Positions 1 through 8,967 of a stretch of DNA of 36,437 nucleotides are shown in pieces. A program made the translations under genes and the position numbers. Source of the stretch: Eubacterium sp. Its GTDB lineage: Bacteria; Bacillota; Clostridia; Lachnospirales; Lachnospiraceae. Position 1 is the first letter of the stretch, and every line of letters starts with the position of its first letter. Location: assembly GCA_022769325.1 (NCBI GenBank), contig JALEKC010000119.1:1-36437 (forward strand). Direction: 5' to 3'. The notes below the pieces were generated by a model. It made no database searches. It was given only the letters and a program-made list of their open reading frames with translations, and had not been told where the DNA came from.

Positions 1-10
1 GACAACATTC

Positions 11-1272
11 TCACAAATTCAACCCTATTTTCACCACAAACCGGTTGTCTTTTTGCCCAAATTCCATTCGTCCCAGATATTTGTCAACCACTTTTTTTAC
101 ATTTTTTAGACCATATCCATGCTCGACGGCATTCGCTTTGGTGGTTCTGCCAATTGTTCCTGACATTACTGTACAAGGATTTGATATTTGAATTAGAAGC
201 TGCGGTTTTTTGTATAAAATGCTACACTTGATTTCCTTTTGTTCTTCTTTTCTCACTGCTTCGATAGCATTGTCAAGCAGATTCATCAAAACTGTACTCA
301 TATCCTTGGGGGATAGTTCTAATTCCTTGGGTATGGCACAATCAAAAACAATTTTGATTCCTTCACTTTTTGCTCTCTCATTTTCATAATTTAAGATACT
401 GTCTATGGTATAATTTCCCGTATCTACAGAAGTCAAGGTATCAATCGTATTTTTTCCCTTTAGCAGCTCATCGATAAATATATCTGCTGTTGTATACTGC
501 CTTTCGACTATCATTTGATGTAATGAAGATATATGTTTGTAAAAGTCATGCCTCTCTTCCCGGATTTTTTCCATCACTGTCTGCATCGACTCCGCCTGTT
601 TTTGTTGGCAAAGATTCTGCACTTCAAGAATTTCCATTTCTTTACGCGCTTGGAGATTGCGAATTGTATTATCATACAAATAAATTACCATAAAATTAAT
701 ACCTAAAAGAAGGATTCCGCTAATCGCCAAAATAGTTTCGGACATTCTGGCCTTAACATACAAAATGATAAGAAAAAAAACGGTGACAATGGGAAGACAA
801 AGGGAAATAATCCAATATGTTTTTGACATGGTTTCCTCGTCTTTCAAATTTGTAAAATTTCGTACAATCATCACAAGAAGATACTGTATTACCGGTAATA
901 ATAAAGTTACAAAAAACGAGTCATAATACCCACTTTCCTGCATCAATTTTACCCCAACTACTCCGATACATGCCGCTACCACAGATTCCGAAACTGTCAT
1001 CATCACTATAGTAAATACCGTAACTAAAATGGATTTGGATATTTTCCCCCCAAACACAATGCGCAACATACAAAAAGAACATAGTATAATGGACAAAAGA
1101 TTTATAAATGGCATATTTACAATCAAATATGCTGCAGTGGTTATGATAAAAAAGATACCACATCCAAAAAATACTTTTCTTCCCTCTGCTTTTTCTTTGT
1201 AAAAACAGGCACTAAATAAATAAAAATATACGTTTGAAATAAACTTGCAATAGTAAATACAATTTCAAACAT
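11..1272 (-). pseudogene. GHKL sensor histidine kinase (AgrC/VirS type), apparent frameshift near the N-terminus
   Basis: Membrane histidine kinase expected to phosphorylate the LytTR regulator encoded just upstream. The long frame from 1126 to 11 gives several hydrophobic segments, then a kinase core with the H-box EERHDFYKH, the N-box LLDNAIEA and the G-box GYGLKNVKK, as in AgrC-like HPK10 kinases. The natural start is the ATG at 1272, overlapping the regulator's stop (TGATG). From there MFEIVFTIASLFQTYIFIYL is open but stops near 1140, while the neighbouring frame reads GRKVFFGCGIFFIITTAAYL straight into the kinase. One extra A in the A5 run at 1190-1194 would join the frames into about 420 residues, the usual size. 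It is either a real mutation or a sequence error. No agrB or agrD is visible; the operon may continue past position 1. Family certain, integrity doubtful. Confidence 0.85.
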
Positions 1273-1987
1273 CACATCTCCTCCATCTTGTAACTGTTCC
1301 AGATTTCTCTTGTTATTTTTTCATATTTTCGTCCTATAGGTATACTAGTCCCATTTGACATCACAAACTCTGTTCTCGAATAGGATGAAACATAATCCAT
1401 ATTGACGAGAAAAGACTTATGGCATCTCAAAAAATGTCCTTTACAGAAAATGTCTTCCCATTCCGTCAATGTTTTTTTCAAAACAATTATCTGCCCTCTG
1501 CAGTCCGTTGCATAAACTTTTTTTCCTTTGCTTCCACATAAAGCACATCGTCCAAGAAAATCCGGTATTCACGACCGTTATTTTCATACCATACGCTCTG
1601 CGGATAATCGCTTTTTTCCTTAATTATTTTCTTTAAATCCAGCAGAATCTTCGTTTCATCCAATGGTTTCCGATAAAATCTCCTCGGCTCCAAATCAAAT
1701 AATTGCTCACAATAACTGCCTTTTTGAGAGATAAAAATTAAATCCAAACGATGTTTATGTAACTGTTCACGCAGTACTTCTCCTACTCGCACGCCATTTA
1801 ACCCAGGCAGTTCAATATCCAGATAAATGATATCAAATATATAACCATTCGTGAAGTCCTTCAACAATCCCTCTCCATCATGATAAGTGTCTATATGCAT
1901 TTTTGTATTTTCAATGTCAGTTTTTCGTATTACCTTCTCTAATTCCACACATGTGCCTTTATCATCGTCACATATCGCAATTCTCAT
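1272..1987 (-). pseudogene. LytTR-family response regulator (AgrA type), frameshifted
   Basis: DNA-binding response regulator paired with the GHKL kinase downstream. Residues 1-120 are a receiver domain: acidic pocket D7-D9, phospho-acceptor D57 in LDIELPG, and conserved K in FYRKPLD. A LytTR domain begins at WYENNGREYRIFLDDVLYVEA and, after a frame change, continues with LTEWEDIFCKGHFLRCHKSFLVN to MEEM at 1275. The first frame stops at 1487 and the second is open from 1481. Adding one A to the A7 run at 1518-1524 restores KEKKVYATDCRGQIIVLKK, a normal LytTR strand. Start: AAGAAGG (1996-2002) sits 8 nt before the ATG at 1987; the GTG at 1996 overlaps that site. As written the product loses most of its DNA-binding domain. 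Confidence 0.87.
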
Positions 1988-2030
1988 CCGTATCACCTTC
2001 TTAAAAAGATTATTTCATACTTTTTTCCTC

Positions 2031-2059
2031 ATTATACCAAAAGTACCATATAAACGCAA
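2031..2059 (-). promoter_or_regulatory. Sigma-A-type promoter of the LytTR/GHKL operon
   Basis: On the minus strand TTGCGT (2054-2059) and a perfect TATAAT (2031-2036) are separated by 17 nt, followed by the ribosome binding site at 1996-2002. It sits directly downstream of the terminator at 2075-2115, so the two-component operon is transcriptionally separate from the arabinofuranosidase unit. Confidence 0.65.
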
Positions 2060-2074
2060 TGGTGCCTATCCCAC

Positions 2075-2115
2075 AAAAAATGCAGAAACAACGAAATCTA
2101 TTCCATCGTTTCTGC
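2075..2115 (-). terminator. Rho-independent terminator of the abfA/DUF6171-like unit
   Basis: GCAGAAAC (2082-2089) pairs with GTTTCTGC (2108-2115). Read on the minus strand the hairpin is followed by ATTTTTTG. It lies 6 nt past the stop codon at 2122. Confidence 0.7.
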
Positions 2116-2121
2116 ATCTCT

Positions 2122-2370
2122 TTACCACTTTTTATGAACATCCGGACAGTACTGCCGTTTCTTTGCCGCCCGAAGGGCCACATAGCAACCACAGCGGCCA
2201 CATAGGCCACCACGCATAAACTCACAGGAATCACAAAGCAAAAGGCGTCTCTCATACTCCGTGTCATCCGTCTTTTCGTCCTCTGGGATACGGGCGATAT
2301 AGTCTTCTAACTTCAGCAATTCCTTATCCAGCATCTCTTTCGTCCACTGACATCGTTTGCATATTCTCAT
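2122..2370 (-). CDS. Small Cys-rich protein, DUF6171-like
   Basis: An 82-residue protein with two Cys pairs near the N-terminus and centre (CKRC and CDSC), then LCGRCGCYVALRAAKKRQYC and a final H. The spacing suggests a zinc- or iron-binding knuckle. I associate the C-terminal CGRCGCxVxxRAxxxxxxCP pattern with the DUF6171 family of unknown function; that naming is from memory. It starts 11 nt after the arabinofuranosidase stop, with GAGG 7 nt before its ATG, so it is probably cotranscribed, although a functional link is not evident. A terminator follows immediately. Function unknown. Confidence 0.75.
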   Translation of the reverse strand: MRICKRCQWTKEMLDKELLKLEDYIARIPEDEKTDDTEYERRLLLCDSCEFMRGGLCGRCGCYVALRAAKKRQYCPDVHKKW

Positions 2371-2381
2371 GATTGTTCCTC

Positions 2382-3863
2382 TTATTTGGACAATACAACT
2401 TTCACAATACTAAGTGCCGGCATCTCAACGGTTAATTTTCCGTCATTTATTGTCGCCTTGTCAAAGTTTTCCAATTTCACACAATCCGGTGTCTCAAAAT
2501 TGTTGTAGTCACCCATCTTACCTGTGAGAACCATAGCCTGACATGACACATAATCACCTACCACACAAGCTTCCACCGTAAGACTCTCGGATAAAGATGG
2601 ATTGGCAAGAGTAATTGTCATTTCACCTTTTTCATTTACCGATGCACTGGAGGAAACCAAAGGAATATCATATCCTTCGCAGGTTACTTTCGGACAATCC
2701 AGATAACAGTCTACCAACTGTGCTTCTTGATGATCTTTGTACATTTCATATACATAATACGTAGGAGTTTTTACCATCTTGTCTCCTTCAGTCAAAATAA
2801 CTGCCTGAAGAACATTAACCATCTGAGCAATATTGGTCATGGAAATGCGGTCACAATGACGGTTGAAAATATTCAGATTAAGTGCTGCCACCATGGCATC
2901 TCGCATCGTATTCTGCTGATACAAGAATCCCGGATTGGTTCCCTCTTCTACATCATACCAGGTTCCCCACTCATCCACAATCAATTTTACTTTATGTTCC
3001 GGATCATACTTGCTCATAATCTCAAGATGACGCTCAATCATTGGCTCGATGCGAAGAGTGGCTTCGATGGTTTCATAATATCTCTTTTCATCAAATCCAA
3101 GTGCATGATCCTTTTCTTCCCAACTTCCGGGAACCGTATAATAATGCATGCTGATGGCATCTGCAAAACGGTCGGTGATGAGACTCATAACTTTATCCGT
3201 CCAGTCAAAATCATCTGCATTTGGTCCGCAGCAGATTTTATATAATTTATTGTCGCCATAATTGCGACAGTAAGTTTGATAACGGCGATACAGATTCGCA
3301 TAATATTCCGGTGTCATATTGCCGCCACATCCCCAGTTTTCATTTCCAACGCCAAAATATTTTACTTTCCAAGGCTCTTTTCTTCCATTTTCCTCACGCA
3401 ATTTAGCCATCGGTGATTCCCCGTCAAATGTCATATATTCAATCCACTCTGACATCTCCTGCACGGTTCCGCTTCCCACATTTCCATTGATATATGGCTC
3501 ACATCCCAACTGATTGCAAAGTTCAAAAAACTCATGGGTACCAAAACTATTATCTTCCACAACGCCGCCCCAATGCGTATTGACCATGCGTTTTCTTGTT
3601 TCCTTTTCGCCGATTCCATCCTTCCAATGATATTCGTCTGCAAAGCATCCTCCCGGCCAGCGAAGAACAGGAACCTTAATATTTTTCAATGCTTCCACCA
3701 CATCATTACGCATTCCGTTGGTATTGGGAATTTCCGAATTTTCTCCTACATAAATCCCTTCGTAAATGCATCGTCCCAAATGTTCCGAAAAATGTCCATA
3801 AATCTCTTTGTTGATTTTTCCAAGTTTACGATTACTATTGATGATTCCATTTGTTTTTGCCAT
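2382..3863 (-). CDS. abfA: Alpha-N-arabinofuranosidase, GH51
   Basis: Intracellular GH51 enzyme (493 aa, typical length) that releases terminal alpha-L-arabinofuranose from arabino-oligosaccharides. The N-terminal segment has the family motifs [18 protein letters not shown] and [15 protein letters not shown]. The acid/base Glu is E175 in GVGNENWG and the nucleophile is E298 in [10 protein letters not shown] beta-sandwich domain ends the protein ([20 protein letters not shown]). There is no signal peptide, so the substrates must be imported. The start follows GGAGAG at a spacing of 6. No sugar transporter, isomerase or regulator lies nearby, so this is an isolated glycosidase rather than part of an arabinan locus. 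Confidence 0.95.
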   Translation of the reverse strand: MAKTNGIINSNRKLGKINKEIYGHFSEHLGRCIYEGIYVGENSEIPNTNGMRNDVVEALKNIKVPVLRWPGGCFADEYHWKDGIGEKETRKRMVNTHWGGVVEDNSFGTHEFFELCNQLGCEPYINGNVGSGTVQEMSEWIEYMTFDGESPMAKLREENGRKEPWKVKYFGVGNENWGCGGNMTPEYYANLYRRYQTYCRNYGDNKLYKICCGPNADDFDWTDKVMSLITDRFADAISMHYYTVPGSWEEKDHALGFDEKRYYETIEATLRIEPMIERHLEIMSKYDPEHKVKLIVDEWGTWYDVEEGTNPGFLYQQNTMRDAMVAALNLNIFNRHCDRISMTNIAQMVNVLQAVILTEGDKMVKTPTYYVYEMYKDHQEAQLVDCYLDCPKVTCEGYDIPLVSSSASVNEKGEMTITLANPSLSESLTVEACVVGDYVSCQAMVLTGKMGDYNNFETPDCVKLENFDKATINDGKLTVEMPALSIVKVVLSK

Positions 3864-3925
3864 CTTTTTCTCTCCATTTCTTTTTTCAGTTCAAAAACTG
3901 ATTGTCTTTTCTATCCCTATCATAC

Positions 3926-3957
3926 AAAAAATCCACCTCTACGAGAATGGATTTTTT
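3926..3957 (-). terminator. Terminator between the dGTPase-like gene and abfA (symmetrical)
   Basis: AAAAAATCCA (3926-3935) pairs with TGGATTTTTT (3948-3957) around a 12-nt loop. The A/T tracts on both sides could work in either direction, but only minus-strand transcription (the gene ending at 4048) is likely to reach it. It ends the leuC-leuD-kinase-HD unit. The abfA promoter would then lie between 3864 and 3925, where I see only a weak TATGAT. Confidence 0.65.
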
Positions 3958-4047
3958 TGTACGATACATGTATTATTTTGTCTCAAGAATCTACATCTTT
4001 CCCCTTTCCATCACTTTCGCATTTTCCTGTTTCTTACATTTTTTCCA

Positions 4048-5250
4048 TTAAAAATATCCCTTAAAATGGATAGGCCGTTTTTCTCCCGGAAATAATTCCT
4101 CATACAAGGCAAGAAAATAATTGTCTGTCATACTGGCAATATAATCTACTACCATCTGATGTGGATTCGTATTCTCTACATACTCTTTGGAATCTGTATT
4201 ATAATAATTGATTTTTTGCAAATATTCTACATGATGGCGATAAAAAACAGTGGAAGTATCCCCGGATTTAGCCTGTTTCAACAATTCCTCATACATACGT
4301 TCAAACATTGGTTCAACCTCCTGATAGACTCCGTCTACCTTTGAATTTTGATAAATCTGTTCATAATTTTCTTTTTTTGCTCTGGAAAAGGCATCATAAT
4401 ACTCTTTTTCCATACACAAATATGGTTTTCCATAACTATTTTCAATAATATTAACAATCATATTATTGATGATTTCTGCATTGGTTGTTCCAATCTTACT
4501 ATTGGTAAATTGCTCCTCATCCTTTAATATCCCGATTTTTATGGCATCCTGACGATCTTTTCCAAGATAGGCAATAATGTCACTGATTCGCATAACACAG
4601 CCTTCCAATGTAGATGGAATTTGCCCTTTGTTGGCTTCTTTCTGAGTATAGCAAGCTTCCACCCGGGCATCAAATTCATCAAATCCTTGCAATTTCACCG
4701 GCTGGTATTTTTCCAATTCCATCTCCCCATTGTGGCAAAGAACTCCATCCAGTACCTGTAGGCTCATATTTCGCAGAACCATCTTATCCAGCACCCGGAC
4801 ACTTTGCACATTATGATTAAAAAAACGCCCGGTATGGGCATAATAAATCTCATTGAGAAAACGCTCACCCGCATGCCCAAAGGGGGTATGACCGATATCA
4901 TGTCCCAGAGAAATGGCTTCAATCAAATCTTCATTGAGCCCCAGCATCCGCCCAATATTTCTGGCAATCCGGGCAACCAGTTGTACATGAAGTGCCCGTC
5001 TTGAAATATCATCATTTTTATATCCCGACAAAACCTGAGTCTTGTCCGAATATCGGTTGTAATAAGGATTGTGTAGAATTTTCTCAATGTCTCGTACAAA
5101 GGCCGGGCGCCACAAATTGGCAACATCATGGGCAGTATCCCGACGCAGGATTTTGTCATCGGGACAGGCATATGGATTTTTCCAATGATTCTTTTTATCC
5201 GCCAATATTTTCTCCTGCAGTTCCCCGGATAACACGTGATACTCTGCCAT
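4048..5250 (-). CDS. dGTPase-like HD-domain phosphohydrolase (divergent paralogue)
   Basis: A 400-residue HD protein of the deoxyguanosinetriphosphate triphosphohydrolase family. The signature is SLGHDIGHTPFGHAGERFLNEIY, with upstream His in RRALHVQLVARIARNIGR and a later Asp in MRISDIIAYLGKD. The family's N-terminal R-R-L-x-x-K-T-Q-V region is changed to RYSDKTQVLSGYKND. It is longer than the second, more canonical copy at 24049-25059. It probably hydrolyses a nucleoside triphosphate to nucleoside plus PPPi, but substrate cannot be read from sequence. It starts 19 nt after the kinase gene and is the last gene before the terminator at 3926-3957. Confidence 0.85.
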   Translation of the reverse strand: MAEYHVLSGELQEKILADKKNHWKNPYACPDDKILRRDTAHDVANLWRPAFVRDIEKILHNPYYNRYSDKTQVLSGYKNDDISRRALHVQLVARIARNIGRMLGLNEDLIEAISLGHDIGHTPFGHAGERFLNEIYYAHTGRFFNHNVQSVRVLDKMVLRNMSLQVLDGVLCHNGEMELEKYQPVKLQGFDEFDARVEACYTQKEANKGQIPSTLEGCVMRISDIIAYLGKDRQDAIKIGILKDEEQFTNSKIGTTNAEIINNMIVNIIENSYGKPYLCMEKEYYDAFSRAKKENYEQIYQNSKVDGVYQEVEPMFERMYEELLKQAKSGDTSTVFYRHHVEYLQKINYYNTDSKEYVENTNPHQMVVDYIASMTDNYFLALYEELFPGEKRPIHFKGYF

Positions 5251-5269
5251 CTTTCTTCACATCCTTTCC

Positions 5270-6103
5270 TTAAGCTTTCAAACGATACAAAACATCCTCA
5301 AAGCAAACTCCATCTGTAGGTGGTATATTTCGCTTTTCTGTGGCCAAAATACAATCCCTTACAAAAGCAGCCGCCTTTTTTACCGATGCCTCCAAAGGAT
5401 GTCCATTGACACAGTCTGCCGCAATGACAGCGGCAAATATGTCCCCGGTGCCTGAACGCACGGTTCCCACCCGTTTTTGCCTGAGATAACGGACATCTCC
5501 GGGCGTTTCACTGATAACATTGGTGATTGATGACGGAGAATTCCATCCTGAAATGACGATTTTTCTGGCCCCAAGAAGACGTAATTTTTCCATCATTTCC
5601 AAAAAATCCTTCCCGGTCCATCCCGTATCATGATATGGGATATCCGTCAACATACAGGCTTCTGTCAAATTGGGAGTGAGAATGTCCGCATATTTCACAA
5701 GTTCTTTCATTTTATCACACATTTCAGCGGTATAAGTAGGATAGGCTTTCCCATCTTCGCCCATAACCGGATCAATGATGACCTTTGTCTTCTCATCTTT
5801 AAATTGATGAATAAAATCACGGACAATCTGAATCTGCTTTGCAGAACCTAAAAAACCAGTAGCAATTCCCTCAAAATGCAAATCCAGTTTTTTCCACTCT
5901 TCCATATAGCGGGGCATTTTATCCGTATAATCCTCATAAAAATAGGATTCAAAGCCCGTATGATTGGAAAATATGGACGTTGGCAGCATACATCCCTGAA
6001 TTCTCATATGGGATATAATCGGAAGAGATACTGCGATGGAACATCGTCCAAATCCGGATATATCATTAATGATCGCAATTTTTTTCTGGTTATTATGGGA
6101 CAT
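5270..6103 (-). CDS. Pyridoxal/pyridoxamine kinase family protein (ribokinase fold)
   Basis: Cytoplasmic PfkB/ribokinase-fold kinase of 277 aa, of the PdxK/PdxY type that phosphorylates B6 vitamers at the 5' hydroxyl. Evidence: N-terminal IAIINDISGFGRCSI, the substrate loop around LPTSIFSNHTGF, VIIDPVMGEDGKAY, LTPNLTEA and the anion-hole and catalytic motif RSGTGDIFAA near the C-terminus. The ATG at 6103 is preferred because GGAG lies 8 nt upstream; the GTG at 6112 overlaps that site. It follows leuD by 32 nt and precedes the HD gene by 19 nt. ThiD-like pyrimidine kinase activity is an alternative. Confidence 0.87.
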   Translation of the reverse strand: MSHNNQKKIAIINDISGFGRCSIAVSLPIISHMRIQGCMLPTSIFSNHTGFESYFYEDYTDKMPRYMEEWKKLDLHFEGIATGFLGSAKQIQIVRDFIHQFKDEKTKVIIDPVMGEDGKAYPTYTAEMCDKMKELVKYADILTPNLTEACMLTDIPYHDTGWTGKDFLEMMEKLRLLGARKIVISGWNSPSSITNVISETPGDVRYLRQKRVGTVRSGTGDIFAAVIAADCVNGHPLEASVKKAAAFVRDCILATEKRNIPPTDGVCFEDVLYRLKA

Positions 6104-6135
6104 TTTTTTCACTCCACTTTTAATACTTTTTACAA

Positions 6136-6621
6136 TTATTTGGCATTGATATAATTCATCAAACCTTCTGCTTTGATAATTTTTTGCATAAATTCAGGAA
6201 ATGCCTGTCCCTGATAGGTCTGATTCTTTGTTTTATTTACTATGATACCGCTGTCAAAATCGATTTCCACTTCATCTCCGGCTTCAATATTTTGAGAAGC
6301 CTCTTTGCACTCGATGATAGGAAGCCCGATATTGATGGCATTTCGATAAAAAATTCTGGCAAAGGTTTCAGCGATTACGCAGCTGACACCGGCAGCTTTG
6401 ATAGAAATCGGTGCATGCTCGCGGGAAGAACCACACCCAAAGTTTTTCTCCGCCACGATAATATCGCCTTTATTTACATTTTTCACAAAATCTTTGTCAA
6501 TATCTTCCATACAATGTGTAGCCAATTCTGCCGGATCGGATGAATTTAAGTAACGTGCCGGAATGATAACATCGGTATCTACATTGTCTCCATATTTAAA
6601 AACTTTTCCTAATGCTTTCAT
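6136..6621 (-). CDS. leuD: 3-isopropylmalate dehydratase small subunit
   Basis: Small (swivelling-domain) subunit, 161 aa, of the LeuCD isomerase that converts 2-isopropylmalate to 3-isopropylmalate in leucine synthesis. Shown by [15 protein letters not shown], the substrate-binding loop [12 protein letters not shown], and [14 protein letters not shown]. It is of the short archaeal/clostridial type. It starts 14 nt after leuC with AAGGGG 7 nt upstream of the ATG. No leuA, leuB or ilv genes are in view. Confidence 0.96.
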   Translation of the reverse strand: MKALGKVFKYGDNVDTDVIIPARYLNSSDPAELATHCMEDIDKDFVKNVNKGDIIVAEKNFGCGSSREHAPISIKAAGVSCVIAETFARIFYRNAINIGLPIIECKEASQNIEAGDEVEIDFDSGIIVNKTKNQTYQGQAFPEFMQKIIKAEGLMNYINAK

Positions 6622-6635
6622 CTTTCTTCCCCTTT

Positions 6636-7901
6636 CTATAATCCTAATTCCGATGGTTCTGAAATTTTACCGGTTATGGCACTTGCTGCTGCAACCGCCG
6701 GGCTTGCCAGATAAACCTCGGAATCCACATGACCCATACGACCCACAAAGTTACGATTTGTGGTAGATACCGCACGTTCACCGGCAGCAAGGATTCCCAT
6801 ATGGCCACCAAGACAAGGTCCACAAGTCGGTGTGCTGACAACGGCACCAGCTTTGATAAAGGTCTGAATCAGGCCTTCCTCGATTGCCTGAAGATAGATG
6901 GCCTGAGTTGCCGGGAAGATAATGCAGCGAATTCCTTTTTTCACTTTTCGTCCTTCCAGAACTTTGGCCGCAGCACGAAGGTCTCCGATTCGTCCATTGG
7001 TGCAAGAACCGATCACTACCTGGTCGATTGCCACTTCGCCGGATTCTTTCACCGTCTTGGTATTTTCCGGAAGATGTGGAAACGCCACCGTTGGCTCAAG
7101 GGTATCTAAATCAATGACAATTTCTTCATCATATTCTGCATCCGCATCCGGTTCATAAATCTTATATTCTTTCTTAGAATGCTCTTTCATATAGGCAATG
7201 GTCTTTTCATCCACTGGGAAAATACCATTTTTCGCACCTGCTTCAATGGCCATATTAGCGATGGAAAAACGGTCATCCATAGAGAGGCTGGCCACACCCT
7301 CTCCGGTAAATTCCAGAGAGCGATAAAGGGCACCATCTACACCGATTTTGCCAATAAGATGCAAAATCACATCTTTTCCGCTTACCCATTTTTGCAATTT
7401 TCCCGTAAGAACAACTTTGATTGCGGACGGTACTTTAAACCACGCTTTTCCGGTTATCATGCCGGCACCCATGTCCGTACTTCCCACACCGGTTGAGAAG
7501 GCACCCAATGCGCCATATGTACAAGTATGAGAATCGGCACCGATACAGGTCTCTCCGGCTACGATTAATCCTTTTTCCGGCAAAAGAGCATGCTCAATTC
7601 CCATTTCGCCCACTTCAAAATAATTGGTAATTCCCTGGGCTTTTGCATATTCTCTCACACATTTGCAATGCTCTGCGGATTTAATATCCTTGTTCGGTGT
7701 AAAATGATCCGGAACAAGAGCAATCTTATCCTTATCAAATACGGTCTTTTTATTTAATTTTTCTACTTCATGAATGGCAACCGGTCCGGTGATGTCATTT
7801 GCCAAAACCAAATCCAGGTCTGCCTCAATTAACTGTCCTGCCTGAACACTATCTAATCCGGCATGTGCTGCCAGAATTTTCTGGGTCATTGTCATTCCCA
7901 T
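6636..7901 (-). CDS. leuC: 3-isopropylmalate dehydratase large subunit
   Basis: Aconitase-family large subunit (421 aa) carrying the [4Fe-4S] cluster. The cluster cysteines are seen in SCTNGR and in [12 protein letters not shown]. Other motifs are [21 protein letters not shown] and [12 protein letters not shown] at the C-terminus. The size matches the short LeuC/homoaconitase type of Clostridia and archaea rather than the roughly 470-aa enterobacterial form. The likely start is the ATG at 7901 (AGGA 10 nt upstream), though 7895 or 7889 are possible. The 72-bp upstream gap holds a GGGCA/TGCCC inverted repeat but no T-box or clear leader peptide. Confidence 0.96.
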   Translation of the reverse strand: MGMTMTQKILAAHAGLDSVQAGQLIEADLDLVLANDITGPVAIHEVEKLNKKTVFDKDKIALVPDHFTPNKDIKSAEHCKCVREYAKAQGITNYFEVGEMGIEHALLPEKGLIVAGETCIGADSHTCTYGALGAFSTGVGSTDMGAGMITGKAWFKVPSAIKVVLTGKLQKWVSGKDVILHLIGKIGVDGALYRSLEFTGEGVASLSMDDRFSIANMAIEAGAKNGIFPVDEKTIAYMKEHSKKEYKIYEPDADAEYDEEIVIDLDTLEPTVAFPHLPENTKTVKESGEVAIDQVVIGSCTNGRIGDLRAAAKVLEGRKVKKGIRCIIFPATQAIYLQAIEEGLIQTFIKAGAVVSTPTCGPCLGGHMGILAAGERAVSTTNRNFVGRMGHVDSEVYLASPAVAAASAITGKISEPSELGL

Positions 7902-7973
7902 TTTCTCTTCATCCTTTCTTTATTCATGGGTTTATCCGGGCAATCCAAATGCCCTCTTCTACATGCTAACAAA

Positions 7974-8411
7974 TTACTGACAAAGTTTCTTTACTGTAGC
8001 ATTGATTACTTTGCCATCTGCTTTTCCTTTTAAATCGCCCATAACTGCTTTCATAATCTGCCCCATATTTTTGGTGGCTACTACATCGGCAAATTTTTCT
8101 TTTATATAATTCTCCACTTCCTCTGCACTCATCATCTGCGGTGCAAATTCCGAGATAATATCATATCTTGCCTGATACTCTGCCTTTAGGTCTTCTCGGC
8201 TGTCCGGACATCCGTCGATTTGCTCTTTTACTGTCTTCATTTCTTTCAAAATGACACGGCCCACAATCTCCTCCGAGATATCATCACGGCATCCCTCGTC
8301 AATAGCAACCTTTTTTGCTGCCGAAACAAGAGACGAGATAGCTTCTTTTCTCACTTTATCCTTTGCCTTCATAGCGGCAATCATCTGTTTTTGTAACTCT
8401 GCAAACTGCAT
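7974..8411 (-). CDS. GatB/YqeY domain-containing protein
   Basis: A 145-residue helical protein of the YqeY family, homologous to the tail domain of the amidotransferase subunit GatB that contacts tRNA. Seen in KDKVRKEAISSLVSAAKKVAIDE, a central KEMKTVKEQIDG, and the typical C-terminus NMGQIMKAVMGDLKGKADGK. Exact role unknown; tRNA binding is assumed from the family. The ATG at 8411 is chosen because AAGGAGG is 8 nt upstream; the GTG at 8417 is too close. It starts 13 nt after the membrane protein gene and is likely the last gene of that operon. Confidence 0.93.
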   Translation of the reverse strand: MQFAELQKQMIAAMKAKDKVRKEAISSLVSAAKKVAIDEGCRDDISEEIVGRVILKEMKTVKEQIDGCPDSREDLKAEYQARYDIISEFAPQMMSAEEVENYIKEKFADVVATKNMGQIMKAVMGDLKGKADGKVINATVKKLCQ

Positions 8412-8424
8412 TTTCACAACCTCC

Positions 8425-8967
8425 TTATATTTTCAATAACTTCCGTTCTTTCAAAAAACGAAAGAATTCCCGGTATGCCTTGTCAAAAAGGAGCCATCCA
8501 ATCTGACCGGCAAACAAAAGAATCACAATCCATGTCATGCCGGAAAATTTCATTTCTGCGGAAAAAAGGGCATGAAATAGTATGACTGCCGGGACATATA
8601 TTATATTAAACAAAATCCAGTTATAAATCAACTGTCTTCGCATCTTTTTTTTCGGTTCCTGTATTTTATTGAGCTTTTGAAAGATAATCTCTGCTAAAAT
8701 GATATACAAACAAAAGCAGAAATACAAAAGAAAATTCCATTTATCCGGATTCAAAAAAAGATCCAACAAAAGACAAACAATGCTTTGCATGATTCCACTT
8801 GAAATTCCATAACGGTAAATGGAAAATCCTGTTAAAAACGCAGAAAGCGCCGTCAAAAAAAGGGTATTTACCGATATCATCGTTCCTGCCATCAGAAGAA
8901 TCGTCGTAATCCCAGACAAGACAGCCACTCCCGCCATTTTTTTCGTTCGATTTAACATCATGGGCAC
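8425..8967 (-). CDS. Multi-pass membrane protein of unknown function
   Basis: A 180-residue hydrophobic protein with about five or six predicted membrane segments: residues 10-30, 36-55, 58-72, 77-95, 112-132 and 145-165. A basic stretch (PKKKMRRQ) marks a cytoplasmic loop and the C-terminus is Lys/Arg-rich. I do not recognise a family; the layout loosely resembles substrate-binding (S) components or DUF2232-type proteins. It overlaps the J-domain gene by 10 nt. The GTG at 8967 has GGGAG 7 nt upstream and is better placed than the ATGs at 8961 and 8958, so translational coupling is likely. Confidence 0.75.
   Translation of the reverse strand: MPMMLNRTKKMAGVAVLSGITTILLMAGTMISVNTLFLTALSAFLTGFSIYRYGISSGIMQSIVCLLLDLFLNPDKWNFLLYFCFCLYIILAEIIFQKLNKIQEPKKKMRRQLIYNWILFNIIYVPAVILFHALFSAEMKFSGMTWIVILLFAGQIGWLLFDKAYREFFRFLKERKLLKI

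Noticed and set aside
1185-1200. Programmed -1 frameshifting as an explanation for the kinase frame change
   Set aside because: The local codons (AAG AAA AAG) do not form a canonical X-XXY-YYZ heptamer, and I see no stimulatory stem or upstream Shine-Dalgarno-like element. A lost base is simpler, especially as the neighbour gene has the same kind of lesion.
2727-3245. A 172-codon plus-strand open frame opposite abfA
   Set aside because: The GH51 gene on the other strand has full catalytic motifs; the plus frame shows no family, ribosome binding site or promoter.
2122-3863. An arabinan or xylan utilisation locus around abfA
   Set aside because: No transporter, sugar isomerase, kinase or AraC/LacI-type regulator is adjacent; the only cotranscribed gene is the small DUF6171-like protein.
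7902-7973. T-box riboswitch or leucine attenuator before leuC
   Set aside because: The gap is only 72 bp, with a short GGGCA/TGCCC repeat but no T-box sequence, no leucine-rich leader peptide and no T-run.
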